This document shows positions 47,625 to 55,776 of a stretch of 56,212 bases of DNA, in pieces (within the stretch, counting starts at the first letter, position 1; each line of letters opens with the position of its first letter). The notes under the pieces are model-generated. The model was not told the DNA's origin. It searched no databases and worked only from the letters and a program-made list of their open reading frames with translations. Both the position numbers and the translations under genes were made by a program. The stretch is from the NCBI GenBank assembly GCA_945925985.1, contig CAMELV010000024.1, forward strand, positions 1 to 56,212. Direction: 5' to 3'. The DNA is from Comamonas sp. lk. Lineage in GTDB: Bacteria; Pseudomonadota; Gammaproteobacteria; Burkholderiales; Burkholderiaceae_C.

Positions 47625-48905
47625 TCACGTGGTCAACCAACGCAAGGGCACCATCACTAGCCCGGGAAAGACGACCAAAAGACCCATTACGACCACTTGC
47701 GATGCAAGAAAAGGCATAACCCCCTTGATGACATCATGCATGGGGATACGCCCCACGCCACAGACGACGTTGAGCACGGTACCGACCGGGGGCGTTAGCA
47801 GGCCAATGGCGTTGTTGATGATGAACAGCACGCCAAAATAAACAGGATCAATGCCGGCCTGGCGCACCAGCGGCATCAGAACCGGCGTAAGAATCAAGAC
47901 GGTTGGGGCAAAATCCAGGGCAGTACCGACAACCAAAACCAGCAACATCAGCATCGCCATCAAAAGCATCTTGTTGTCAATGAAGGGCTGCATCAGCTGA
48001 ACCATCTGAGCTGGAATATTGGCTACCGTGATCAGCCAGGCTGAAACCAAAGCTGCGGCCACCAGGAACATCACCACTGAGGAGGTCTTGGCAGCGTTCA
48101 AGGTGATGCGGTAAAGGTCTCGAAGCTTTATCTCTCGGTAAATGAACAGCCCCACCAGCAGAGAATAGACCACGGCCACCACCGCCGCCTCGGTCGGGGT
48201 AAAAATGCCGAACTTCATCCCGCCAATGATGGTTACTGCCATCAAATAGCACCAGAAGGCATCGGCTGTGACCCGCAACTTCTCACCCATCGGAACCCGC
48301 GGTGACACGTCCACCTTGTCATGGCGGGCGACGATCCACCAAGTGATAACCAGGGCCAAACCCATCAGGAGGCCGGGGAAAATGCCAGCCATGAAGAGCT
48401 TGGAGATCGACACCCCGCCGATCACCCCGAACAGGATGAACCCGATGGACGGCGGGATAACCGGCGCGATAATGCCGCCGGCGGCAATCAGTCCTGCCGA
48501 CCGGTCCATACGGTAACCGGCCTTGCGCATCATAGGCATCAGCACCGCCGCGAGCGCTGCAGTATCCGCCACAGCAGAGCCCGACAGGCTGGCCATAATG
48601 ATGGCCGCAAACACTGCCACATAGCCCAAGCCACCCTGAAAATGCCCGACCCAAACCAGAGCTGAATTCACGATGCGGCGGCTCATGCCACCGGAATTCA
48701 TCAATTCGCCGGCCAGCATGAAAAACGGCACTGCCATCAAGGGAAAGTTGTCGGCGCCATTGATCAGGTTTTGCGAGACGATTTGTGTGTCAAACAAATC
48801 TAGGTGCAGCATCAGCGCTACGCCTGAAACCAACAGAGAAAACGCCAGGGGCATCCCCAGGGCCATAGCTGCCAGTAAGGACCCCACAAAAACAATGATG
48901 GTCAT
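47625..48905 (-). CDS. dctM: TRAP transporter large permease (DctM type)
   Basis: A 426-residue membrane protein with about 12 hydrophobic segments, the sodium-coupled permease of a tripartite ATP-independent periplasmic transporter. Family motifs AVPFFMLAGELMNSGGMSRRIVN, SLSGSAVADTAALAAVLMPMM and PPSIGFILFG are seen. It overlaps dctQ by four bases. The context (idnD, idnO, gntK) suggests a sugar acid such as idonate, ketogluconate or gluconate as substrate. Confidence 0.92.
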   Translation of the reverse strand: MTIIVFVGSLLAAMALGMPLAFSLLVSGVALMLHLDLFDTQIVSQNLINGADNFPLMAVPFFMLAGELMNSGGMSRRIVNSALVWVGHFQGGLGYVAVFAAIIMASLSGSAVADTAALAAVLMPMMRKAGYRMDRSAGLIAAGGIIAPVIPPSIGFILFGVIGGVSISKLFMAGIFPGLLMGLALVITWWIVARHDKVDVSPRVPMGEKLRVTADAFWCYLMAVTIIGGMKFGIFTPTEAAVVAVVYSLLVGLFIYREIKLRDLYRITLNAAKTSSVVMFLVAAALVSAWLITVANIPAQMVQLMQPFIDNKMLLMAMLMLLVLVVGTALDFAPTVLILTPVLMPLVRQAGIDPVYFGVLFIINNAIGLLTPPVGTVLNVVCGVGRIPMHDVIKGVMPFLASQVVVMGLLVVFPGLVMVPLRWLTT

Positions 48906-49441
48906 CGCGCCGCTCCCGGGATGTGCGGCGCTGCGGCGTCCTCTGAGTCCTGAACCTGAATCAAATCATCATCGGTAAAGCCGCCTCGGGCCAACCTGAC
49001 CAGTTTGCCAAGGATCATCAAGCCCATAGCCACACTCGTGAGATAGCCCACACCGTAAACCCAGCTCATTGGCGTCTCCGTCACTGGCGACAGGGTTGTC
49101 GCGTTGATGCCCTGCTGCTTCCATGTGCCATAAAACATCAGAACACAGCAACCGAACATCAGAATATTCGACACTGCAAAAAATACTTTTTTGCCGCTGC
49201 TGGGCAACAGGCGCACTACAGTGTCGAGTCCCAGGTGCGCGTTTTCCCGAAACGCAATGATGGCACCCAGAAAGGTGATCCATATGAACAGGTAGCGCGA
49301 CAGTTCCTCAGAGCTGATGATGCCGGAGTTGAAGCCATAACGCAGCACCACATTGCCAAACACCATGGCGACCATGAGTGCCAGCATGGCCACCAACAGC
49401 ATCTCGGCAAGTTTAAAGAACAGATTGTTCAGAGTTTTCAT
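48902..49441 (-). CDS. dctQ: TRAP transporter small permease (DctQ type)
   Basis: A 179-residue protein with four hydrophobic segments and the DctQ pattern ELSRYLFIWITFLGAIIAFRENAHLGLDTVV. It forms the permease complex with DctM, with which it overlaps by four bases, and follows dctP by 57 bases. The C-terminal tail is cytoplasmic and acidic. Confidence 0.9.
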   Translation of the reverse strand: MKTLNNLFFKLAEMLLVAMLALMVAMVFGNVVLRYGFNSGIISSEELSRYLFIWITFLGAIIAFRENAHLGLDTVVRLLPSSGKKVFFAVSNILMFGCCVLMFYGTWKQQGINATTLSPVTETPMSWVYGVGYLTSVAMGLMILGKLVRLARGGFTDDDLIQVQDSEDAAAPHIPGAAR

Positions 49442-49498
49442 ACACGGGCAAACAGAAGCGCCGGCTGCCTGGTGACAGGCGAGCCGGCTGGGTAAGGA

Positions 49499-50473
49499 TT
49501 ACTTGGTACCCTCAATCGCCTTGAGCAGCACCGTGCCGTTTTTCTCCCCAAAAGATTTGGCGATGGCATCCGACGTCAACTTCTGGAACGGTGCCATGTC
49601 CACCACCTCGATCACCTGCATGCCCGATTTCTTCAGGTCAGCCACGACCTTGCTGGCATTTCCGGCGTTGAGGTCGCGCTGGTACTTGGCAGCCTCCCGT
49701 GCCGACTCCACCATGATGGTCTGGAAGTTCGCCGGCAGGCTGTCAAACTTTGCCTTGTTCATGGCCAGAATCAGCGGCGAGTACACATGGTTACTGACCG
49801 TCAGGTGTTTTTGCACCTCATAAAACTTGGATGACCAGGTCACGTTGATCGGGTGTTCCTGAGCATCAAAAGTACCGGTTTCAAGTGCGGTGTATAACTC
49901 GGCGATGGGCATGGGCGAAGGGTTCATGCCCAAGAGCTTGAACGCCTGGATATGGTACGGGTTGCCCGTCGAGCGGATCTTTAGGCCCTTGACATCATCG
50001 GGGGTACGGATAGGACGTTTGTTGTTTGTGAATGCCCGCCAGCCATTTTCCCAGTAGGCCAGACCCTTGAGGCTGTGGGGTGACAGCTCTTCCAGGATGG
50101 CTGTGCCGATAGACCCGTCAAGCACGTTGTACGCATGCTGCGCATTGCGGAACACAAATGGCAGCTCAAGTGCCGCCGTGTTGGCCACAATCCCATTGAA
50201 GTTAGAGGCGCCACTGGACACGATGTCAATCGTGCCGCCACGGGTCCCATTGATCATGGCAGCGTCGTTGCCGAGTTGGTTTGACGGATAAACGGTGATC
50301 TCGACATCGCCGTTTGTGCGCTGTTTGACGAGCTCGGCCAACTTGACGGCAGCTGCATGTTGCCCGTCGGTGGCATTGACGGCATGCCCGAGCTTAAGGT
50401 TGAACTTCGCGGCCAACGCGGCGGTACCGATGCTGGCCATCAAGCAGGCAATAAATAGGCGTGAAACTTTCAT
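49499..50473 (-). CDS. dctP: TRAP transporter substrate-binding protein (DctP type)
   Basis: A 324-residue exported binding protein with a signal peptide (residues 1-21, ending ALAA). The DctP family features GTRGGTIDIVSSGASNF, KGLKIRSTGNPYHIQAFKLLG (with the substrate-carboxylate-binding Arg) and ELYTALETGTFDAQEHP are seen. It delivers a carboxylated ligand to DctQM in the periplasm. A CAGGAG ribosome binding site is present, and a hairpin lies in the 166-base leader. Confidence 0.92.
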   Translation of the reverse strand: MKVSRLFIACLMASIGTAALAAKFNLKLGHAVNATDGQHAAAVKLAELVKQRTNGDVEITVYPSNQLGNDAAMINGTRGGTIDIVSSGASNFNGIVANTAALELPFVFRNAQHAYNVLDGSIGTAILEELSPHSLKGLAYWENGWRAFTNNKRPIRTPDDVKGLKIRSTGNPYHIQAFKLLGMNPSPMPIAELYTALETGTFDAQEHPINVTWSSKFYEVQKHLTVSNHVYSPLILAMNKAKFDSLPANFQTIMVESAREAAKYQRDLNAGNASKVVADLKKSGMQVIEVVDMAPFQKLTSDAIAKSFGEKNGTVLLKAIEGTK

Positions 50474-50511
50474 AAAAATGTCTCCTGGTTAAAAAAAATC
50501 ACATCAACTGT

Positions 50512-50537
50512 CCGGAGGAACACGATCATTCTTCCGG
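50512..50537 (-). promoter_or_regulatory. Hairpin and T-run in the leader of dctP
   Basis: CCGGAAGAA pairs with TTCCTCCGG (one mismatch) around an 8-base loop on the minus strand. An eight-T run follows 12 bases later, and then the ribosome binding site of dctP. It lies between gntK and dctP and could partly separate expression of the kinase and the transporter. The distance to the T-run argues against a simple intrinsic terminator. Confidence 0.35.
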
Positions 50538-50639
50538 CACTCCCCAAACTAATCGGTCGGCAGGACATAGCGGTCTGCCGGGTTTGACTTGGCCGAGAAA
50601 ATATGCACAGCGGTTGAACATTGGATCCTTCGAACTTGG

Positions 50640-51209
50640 CTAAACGGCTGGAACAAGGGCTCGCGCACTGGCTATAGGCCGGCCGACAGCCAAGGCACGG
50701 GTTGCCAGCGCGACCAATTCGGCCGGCAGTGCCTGGATATCGAGCGCAATCACATCGGTCTCATCGGCTTGCGGGCGCTCCAGGGTCTGCAACTGGCTGG
50801 CCAACAACCCTGGCTGCATATAGTGCCCTTTGCGGCGCGACATCCGTTCGTGGATCAATTCCGCCTCGCCGTCCAGAAAAATGAACCGCACTGTCGGCAC
50901 AAGTCGGCGGATGCGGTCGCGGTAAGTCCGTTTAAGTGCCGAGCAGGCCACGATGCGGCCCTGTGCTGGTTGGTCGCCATCTTCGGCCAGGTAGTGACCT
51001 ATGCGGTCCAGCCAAGGCCACCGATCTGCATCCTCCAGCGCAATACCCGATCTCATCTTGGTCACACTCTCCGGCAGGTGCAAATCGTCGCCGTCAACCA
51101 TCCTCAATCCCAACTCGCTGGCCAAGCCTGCAGCGACCGTTGATTTGCCGCTGCCCGATACCCCCATCACCACGATCTGCTGCAGCAGACCCTCGACTAA
51201 GCTTGGCAT
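50640..51209 (-). CDS. gntK: Gluconokinase
   Basis: A 189-residue kinase that phosphorylates D-gluconate to 6-phosphogluconate. The P-loop GVSGSGKST lies near residues 16-24. The family features MVDGDDLHLPESVTKMRSGIAL, ACSALKRTYRDRIR and RRKGHYMQPGLLASQLQTLERP are seen. The chosen ATG at 51209 overlaps the stop of the upstream dehydrogenase by 13 bases; the open frame to 51347 is only overlap. The length is normal. Confidence 0.93.
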   Translation of the reverse strand: MPSLVEGLLQQIVVMGVSGSGKSTVAAGLASELGLRMVDGDDLHLPESVTKMRSGIALEDADRWPWLDRIGHYLAEDGDQPAQGRIVACSALKRTYRDRIRRLVPTVRFIFLDGEAELIHERMSRRKGHYMQPGLLASQLQTLERPQADETDVIALDIQALPAELVALATRALAVGRPIASARALVPAV

Positions 51210-52147
51210 TCCGGCACTGGGGTTAACAAGGGCTGTCCCGCAACGCCTGCCTGCATATTGGCAAAAGCCAGGTCGGCCATAGCGCGACGAGTCTGGTGAG
51301 TGGCGCTCGCCATGTGCGGGGTCAGCACGACATTGGGCATGCCCCACAAAGCCTCAGGTACATGGGGTTCTGCCGCAAAAACGTCAAGACCAGCCCCGGC
51401 AATCCGGCCGGTTTGCAAAGCTTGGATCAGAGCCTGCTCATCAACGACACTGCCCCGCGCAACATTGATCAGAACCCCGTTAGGTCCCAGGGCCGACAAC
51501 ACAGCTGCGTTGATGAGGTGTCGGGTACCCTGCCCGCCAGGCGTGATCACCACCATGAAATCAGCCTCGGCAGCCAACTGCTCGGCTGTGGGATAAAACT
51601 GGAAACCAGAGGCCGGCTTTTCGGTGCGGGCGGTATAGGCCACCGACATATCAAAGGCAAGCGCTCGGCGCGCTATAGCCGCACCAATACGACCCAGCCC
51701 AACAATGCCCATGCGCGAGCCTGAAACCTTTCTGCCTAGGGGCATCGGTCCCTGGGACCAGCGCCCATGTCGGATATGCTGGTCAGCCTGCGGGATCTGG
51801 CGGCTGACCGCCAGCACCAAGCCCATCGCCAGATCGGCCACGTCGTCCGTCAGCACTCCGGGCGTGTGGGTCACCATCACGCCACGGCCCACAGCGGCCT
51901 TTACGTCGATGCCGTCATAGCCCACGCCAAACACCGAGACTACTTTTAAATTGGGCAATTGCTCTAGCAGTGCCCGGGACACCGTGGACTCACCACCAGC
52001 GGCAATGCCCACAATTTTCGGCGCCAGTTCAGCAAATACGGCGGGATCACCCTCGTGCGCGCGCTCATGAACATGGAATACCTCTTTCAGAGCTTTCAGG
52101 TAAAGCGGGTGAACATTGGCCACAGCCAATATTTCAGATTTTGACAC
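51197..52147 (-). CDS. D-isomer 2-hydroxyacid dehydrogenase (2-ketogluconate/glyoxylate reductase type)
   Basis: A 316-residue NAD(P)-dependent reductase. The nucleotide site GLGRIGAAIAR, the catalytic Arg in NVARGSVVDE, the Glu in DVFAAEP and the His in LTPHMAS are seen. In this operon the likely job is reduction of 2-ketogluconate or glyoxylate/hydroxypyruvate; the ketogluconate reading fits the neighbours best. The frame is open to 52195, but the GTG at 52147 has an AGGAG site eight bases upstream and gives the normal N-terminus. First gene of the catabolic operon. Confidence 0.87.
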   Translation of the reverse strand: MSKSEILAVANVHPLYLKALKEVFHVHERAHEGDPAVFAELAPKIVGIAAGGESTVSRALLEQLPNLKVVSVFGVGYDGIDVKAAVGRGVMVTHTPGVLTDDVADLAMGLVLAVSRQIPQADQHIRHGRWSQGPMPLGRKVSGSRMGIVGLGRIGAAIARRALAFDMSVAYTARTEKPASGFQFYPTAEQLAAEADFMVVITPGGQGTRHLINAAVLSALGPNGVLINVARGSVVDEQALIQALQTGRIAGAGLDVFAAEPHVPEALWGMPNVVLTPHMASATHQTRRAMADLAFANMQAGVAGQPLLTPVPECQA

Positions 52148-52211
52148 TGGCGTTGCTCCTACTAATTTATCGACCCTCAGCGCATAATGAGGCACTGGAC
52201 CGCCGGCTTGG

Positions 52212-52223
52212 ATAGCGCTATCT
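52212..52223. promoter_or_regulatory. Palindromic operator candidate for the LacI/GntR-type regulator
   Basis: GATAGCGCTATC is a perfect 12-base palindrome in the 123-base gap between the divergent catabolic operon and the regulator. Its central GCGC with a CpG at the dyad fits LacI-family operators. A single central site in a divergent promoter could let the regulator control both directions. Binding is inferred. Confidence 0.6.
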
Positions 52224-52270
52224 TAGTCGTCTTGCCTGGTCTGCTCGCTTGGTACTTACCCTAGAAATTC

Positions 52271-53305
52271 ATGCAGCCCCCCCACCAACGCAAACGATCA
52301 ACAGGTCGCGTCACACTCAGTGATGTCGCACGTGTCGCGGGCGTCAGCCCCATCACAGTGTCGCGGGCGCTTCGCGGCGAGCGATCAGTTGATCCGGCTT
52401 TGGTCAAGAGAGTCACCCTCGCATCCGCCGAACTGGGCTATGTGCCTGACCCGGCAGCTCGAGCACTGGCTTCGCACCGCAGCAACCATGTGGCCATCCT
52501 GATCCCCCTGTTATCCAACGCACTTTTTGTGGATTTGCTTGACGCCGCGCAGCGTACGCTCAAAGCCAGCGGGTTTCAGACGCTGATCGGCGTGACACAC
52601 TACGACCAGGCCCAAGAAGAGCAGTTGTTGCGAGAGCAGTTGCTACATCGGCCTGCCGGGCTACTGATCACCGGACTGGAGCACAACGCTGCAACCCGCG
52701 ATTTGATGGCTCAGAGCCAGGTGCCCTGTGTGCACCTGATGGATTTACCCCAACGGCCTGACACCGATACACCTTACTGCGTTGGCTTCAGGCAAACGGA
52801 TGCAGGTGCCGCAATGACGCGCCGGCTGCTGGCGCGCGGTCGGCGACGCATTGCCTTTGCCGGCGCTCAGTTAGATCCGAGGGTGATGCAGCGGCTTTAT
52901 GGTTGGCGTCTCGCCTTGCAAGAGGAGGGGCTTTATGACCTCAACCTTGAGTGGCTCAACCCTGCAGCGTCGTCGTTAGCGCTGGGGGCCTCAATGTTTG
53001 AACAAATCTTGGGGCAAAGCCCCCCTGTAGATGCCATATTTTTTTGTAATGACGACCTGGCCCAAGGCGCTTTGCTGGCAGCTCTGCGCCTTGGTATACC
53101 GGTGCCTGAACGTATTGCGATCAGCGGGTTCAATGATTTGACAGGCAGCGATCAGATGTTCCCGGCACTCACCACGGTCCGGACGCCGCGGGCTAAGATT
53201 GGCGAGGCAGCAGCAACCATGCTGGTAGGACTGATCCGGGGGGAGGCCCAGCCCCAACCTTTGATCGACCTTGGCTTTGAGATCGTGGAACGCGAAAGCA
53301 CCTGA
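52271..53305 (+). CDS. gntR: LacI-family transcriptional regulator (GntR/IdnR type)
   Basis: A 344-residue repressor. The LacI helix-turn-helix VTLSDVARVAGVSPITVSRALRG is at about residues 15-37, followed by the hinge-helix YVPDPAARALAS and a periplasmic-binding-protein-like sensor domain (HVAILIPLLSNALFVDLLDAAQ... and AIFFCNDDLAQGALLAAL). It probably senses gluconate, idonate or a phosphorylated product and controls the divergent operon through the palindrome at 52212. A weak hairpin with a CCTC/GAGG stem at about 53342-53355 and a later T5 may end its transcript. Confidence 0.88.
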   Translation: MQPPHQRKRSTGRVTLSDVARVAGVSPITVSRALRGERSVDPALVKRVTLASAELGYVPDPAARALASHRSNHVAILIPLLSNALFVDLLDAAQRTLKASGFQTLIGVTHYDQAQEEQLLREQLLHRPAGLLITGLEHNAATRDLMAQSQVPCVHLMDLPQRPDTDTPYCVGFRQTDAGAAMTRRLLARGRRRIAFAGAQLDPRVMQRLYGWRLALQEEGLYDLNLEWLNPAASSLALGASMFEQILGQSPPVDAIFFCNDDLAQGALLAALRLGIPVPERIAISGFNDLTGSDQMFPALTTVRTPRAKIGEAAATMLVGLIRGEAQPQPLIDLGFEIVEREST

Positions 53306-53419
53306 GGCGCCGCCCAGTGACTTAGGCTGGCAAGGGCTCAGTCCTCCGCGAGGAGAGAGTCCCTTTTTCAAGCTTTTCTCGCAGCCCGCAACACAGCACA
53401 AAGCCGATGAGGGGATGTG

Positions 53420-53836
53420 ATGGCTGACCGCGAACTACTTGAATCGGCGGCGAAGGCTACGGGAATTGAACTGTGGCACGAAGATGTGTTCACTACTGGA
53501 TTGACGCAGAAGGTCAGTGATAACGGGATATTGCGATGGAACCCCCTCACCAACGACGGCGATGCGCTGCGGCTGGCGGTGCAGTTGAAAACACCAATGC
53601 AATTTCCTGACTGGGAAAACATAACGCGCACATGGGCCAGCAAAAGCAACCCTGATGCATTTGATGAACTACACAAGGGCGACCCCTATGCAGCAACCCG
53701 CCGGGCTATCACCCGCGCAGCAGCAGAAATTGGGAGCAAAGAAGCCGCCGTTAAAACGTGCAACACCCGAGCAGCACAGCCAGAGCAGGTTGACTGCCCA
53801 CCTGCGGCCATGTGGGCTCACAGCGCCCGTGGGTAG
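53420..53836 (+). CDS. Phage-like hypothetical protein
   Basis: A 138-residue protein with the pattern RWNPLTNDGDALRLAVQL and, later, YAATRRAITRAAAEIG, which I recall from small proteins of proteobacterial prophages. The ATG at 53420 has a GAGGGG site five bases upstream. The last 25 residues (Thr/Pro/Cys-rich) look unlike the conserved part, so the C-terminus may be altered. The function is unknown. It begins a three-gene remnant that has no integrase. Confidence 0.6.
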   Translation: MADRELLESAAKATGIELWHEDVFTTGLTQKVSDNGILRWNPLTNDGDALRLAVQLKTPMQFPDWENITRTWASKSNPDAFDELHKGDPYAATRRAITRAAAEIGSKEAAVKTCNTRAAQPEQVDCPPAAMWAHSARG

Positions 53837-53949
53837 GGCTGGAAGCCGAAGACCTCGCGCAAATTGAGAGCGATGAGTTTTGGCAGACGGGGAATCACAT
53901 GGCAATTGCAATGGCAGTGGAAGCCAAGTTGAAGGAGCGCAACACATGA
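53812..53949 (+). pseudogene. Short phage-type ORF, probably 5'-truncated
   Basis: A frame open from 53794 to the TGA at 53947-53949, with a possible GTG start at 53812 (45 residues). It reads TCGHVGSQRPWVGLEAEDLAQI and ends AVEAKLKERNT. The PW-GL-xE and E-AKLKE-N pattern occurs in small prophage proteins. The stop overlaps the next ATG by four bases, which supports real coupled translation. The 5' part is cut by a stop at 53791 and overlaps the preceding gene, so the gene is likely degraded. Confidence 0.45.
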
Positions 53950-54161
53950 GCGACGAAGCACTGTTAGAACTGCGCCAACTGCGCGAAACCATCAACACCC
54001 TGGTGGCCAACTTGACGCCGTTTATTGAGCAAGCCGAAATGCAGGGTCGGTATGGCGTCACCGGGCAGACATTGTTGGCCATGGAACGCCGAAAAGAGAT
54101 CCCGCAGCGGGTTTGGGGGCGCTGGGTCAGAGCTGAAGTGGTGGCCTGGGAAAAGCGCTAA
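53946..54161 (+). CDS. Small excisionase/AlpA-like DNA-binding protein
   Basis: A 71-residue protein with an N-terminal helix (LLELRQLRETINTLVANLTPFIEQ) and a C-terminal winged-helix-like segment RYGVTGQTLLAMERRKEIPQRVWGRWVRAEVVAWEK, resembling AlpA/excisionase helix-turn-helix proteins of mobile elements. It begins in the stop codon of the previous ORF. No integrase or attachment site is found next to it, so it is likely a remnant of an element that once inserted next to rimO. Confidence 0.55.
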   Translation: MSDEALLELRQLRETINTLVANLTPFIEQAEMQGRYGVTGQTLLAMERRKEIPQRVWGRWVRAEVVAWEKR

Positions 54162-54165
54162 ATCG

Positions 54166-54195
54166 CCCCCAATCCCCCCAAAATTCCCCCAAAAT
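54166..54195 (+). repeat. Triple C-run/A-run direct repeat
   Basis: CCCCCAAT, CCCCCCAAAATT and CCCCCAAAATG follow one another directly after the excisionase-like gene. Such short direct repeats near xis genes can be integrase or Xis arm sites, but this is only suggested by position. Confidence 0.35.
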
Positions 54196-54289
54196 GACCG
54201 CTGTAGCTATAGAAACGGGTCCCTTACTTGGCACCAATGTGAATGAAAATCGAAGGCATTGTCGTTTGCTAACGATGCAAGTTTTGGAG

Positions 54290-54318
54290 AAAAGCCGCTG
54301 CTGACAAAGCGGCTTTTT
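54290..54318. terminator. Bidirectional rho-independent terminator downstream of rimO
   Basis: AAAGCCGC and GCGGCTTT form an 8-bp stem around a 10-base loop, followed by further Ts on the plus strand (GCGGCTTTTT) and by TTTT on the minus strand. It lies 30 bases after the rimO stop and after the phage-like genes, so it can end transcription from both sides. Confidence 0.8.
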
Positions 54319-54347
54319 GGTATCTGCTACCTCATGATAGAAAGGCG

Positions 54348-55748
54348 TCAAACCGGTAGCGCGACAAGGTCGTGCCCCTGTGTCGCAACGATCTTGGCAC
54401 GTGTGAACTCCCCCATCTTGAGCGTCTTGCTGATTTTTTCTGGCGGGAGAAGTCTGACCACACCATCGATCTCCGGCGCATCAGCATAAGAACGGCCGAT
54501 ACCGCCTTTTTTGCCCATTGAAGGCGCCGAATCAACCAAGACCTGCATAGTAGCGCCAATGCGTCGCTTGAGTTTGTCCGTGGAGACAGCCTCAGCAACT
54601 GCCATAAATCGCGCACGCCTCTCCTCACGCACCTCGTCAGGCAGCATGCCGCCGATATCGTTCGCCGCCGCCCCTGCAACCGGGCTGTATGCAAAGCAGC
54701 CTGCCCTGTCGATTTGCGCTTCACGAACGAAATCGAGCAAGTGAGCAAACTCTGCTTCTGTCTCACCCGGGAATCCGGCAATAAACGTACTGCGCACTAT
54801 GATCTCGGGACACGCCTCACGCCAACGCTGAATCCGCTCCAAATTCTTTTCCCCGCTGGCCGGGCGTTTCATGCGTTTAAGTACGTCGGGGTGGCTGTGT
54901 TGAAAGGGCACGTCCAAGTAAGGCAGCACCTTGCCTGCGGCCATTAGAGGAAGTACCGCGTCAACGCTGGGGTAGGGGTAAACATAATGCAGTCGCACCC
55001 AGGCACCGTAGGGTTGCGCCATATCGCCAAGGGCCTGTGCGAGCTCCAGCAGTCGCGTCTTGACGGGCTTACCATTCCAGAAACCTGTGCGGTACTGGAT
55101 GTCAACGCCATAGGCTGAAGTGTCCTGGCTAATGACCAATAATTCTTTGACGCCGCCCTCCAACAGTGCTTGCGCCTCGCGAAGCACCTCCCCAATCGGG
55201 CGGGAGACCAGGTCACCACGCATCGACGGGATGATGCAAAACGTGCAGCGGTGGTTGCAGCCTTCGCTGATCTTGATGTAAGCGTAATGCCGGGGCGTCA
55301 GTTTGATGCCGGCCACTCCAAAGGCATTCGGCACCAAATCCTGAAACGGATCGTGCGGCCTGGGCAAAGCCGCGTGGACAGCATCCATCACTTGCTGGGT
55401 CGCCTGTGGGCCGGTCACAGCAAGTACGCTCGGATGCATCTGCCGCACCAGGTTTCCACCACCTGCACTGTCTTTGGCACCAAGACATCCCGTCACGATC
55501 ACTTTGCCGTTTGCTGCAAGGGCTTCACCGATCGTGTCCAGGCTCTCCCTGACGGCATCGTCAATAAAGCCACAGGTATTCACAATGACCAAGTCGGCGT
55601 CATGGAAGGTCTTGGAAGTCTGGTAGCCCTCTGCATTCAGTTGCGTCAAAATTAGTTCTGAATCTGTCAGCGCCTTGGCGCATCCCAAGCTCACAAAGCC
55701 GACCCTTGGCGCCAATGCCCTTTTGTCTTTAACAACCAATTCACTCAT
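54348..55748 (-). CDS. rimO: Ribosomal protein S12 methylthiotransferase RimO
   Basis: A 466-residue radical SAM enzyme that methylthiolates Asp88 of ribosomal protein S12. The N-terminal UPF0004 domain begins [17 protein letters not shown] and has NTCGFID and the third Cys in VTGCLGAK. The radical SAM motif is CNHRCTFC, followed by [12 protein letters not shown], and a TRAM domain ends the protein. The frame is open to 55847, but the Met at 55748 is the family start, with an AAGGGA site about 11 bases upstream. It lies after phaR with a 28-base gap. Confidence 0.95.
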   Translation of the reverse strand: MSELVVKDKRALAPRVGFVSLGCAKALTDSELILTQLNAEGYQTSKTFHDADLVIVNTCGFIDDAVRESLDTIGEALAANGKVIVTGCLGAKDSAGGGNLVRQMHPSVLAVTGPQATQQVMDAVHAALPRPHDPFQDLVPNAFGVAGIKLTPRHYAYIKISEGCNHRCTFCIIPSMRGDLVSRPIGEVLREAQALLEGGVKELLVISQDTSAYGVDIQYRTGFWNGKPVKTRLLELAQALGDMAQPYGAWVRLHYVYPYPSVDAVLPLMAAGKVLPYLDVPFQHSHPDVLKRMKRPASGEKNLERIQRWREACPEIIVRSTFIAGFPGETEAEFAHLLDFVREAQIDRAGCFAYSPVAGAAANDIGGMLPDEVREERRARFMAVAEAVSTDKLKRRIGATMQVLVDSAPSMGKKGGIGRSYADAPEIDGVVRLLPPEKISKTLKMGEFTRAKIVATQGHDLVALPV

Positions 55749-55776
55749 TTGCTCATGATCCCTTGCGTGACGCACA

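Noticed and set aside
50566..50575. ATAGCGGTCT as a second regulator site upstream of dctP
   Set aside because: Only half resembles the palindrome at 52212-52223 and it sits inside a CGGCAG/CTGCCG stem; too degenerate to call.
53655..53867. 70-codon plus-strand open frame in the phage-like remnant
   Set aside because: It overlaps two better-supported frames, has no clear ribosome binding site, and its Arg/Pro/Ala-rich product looks like an out-of-frame reading.
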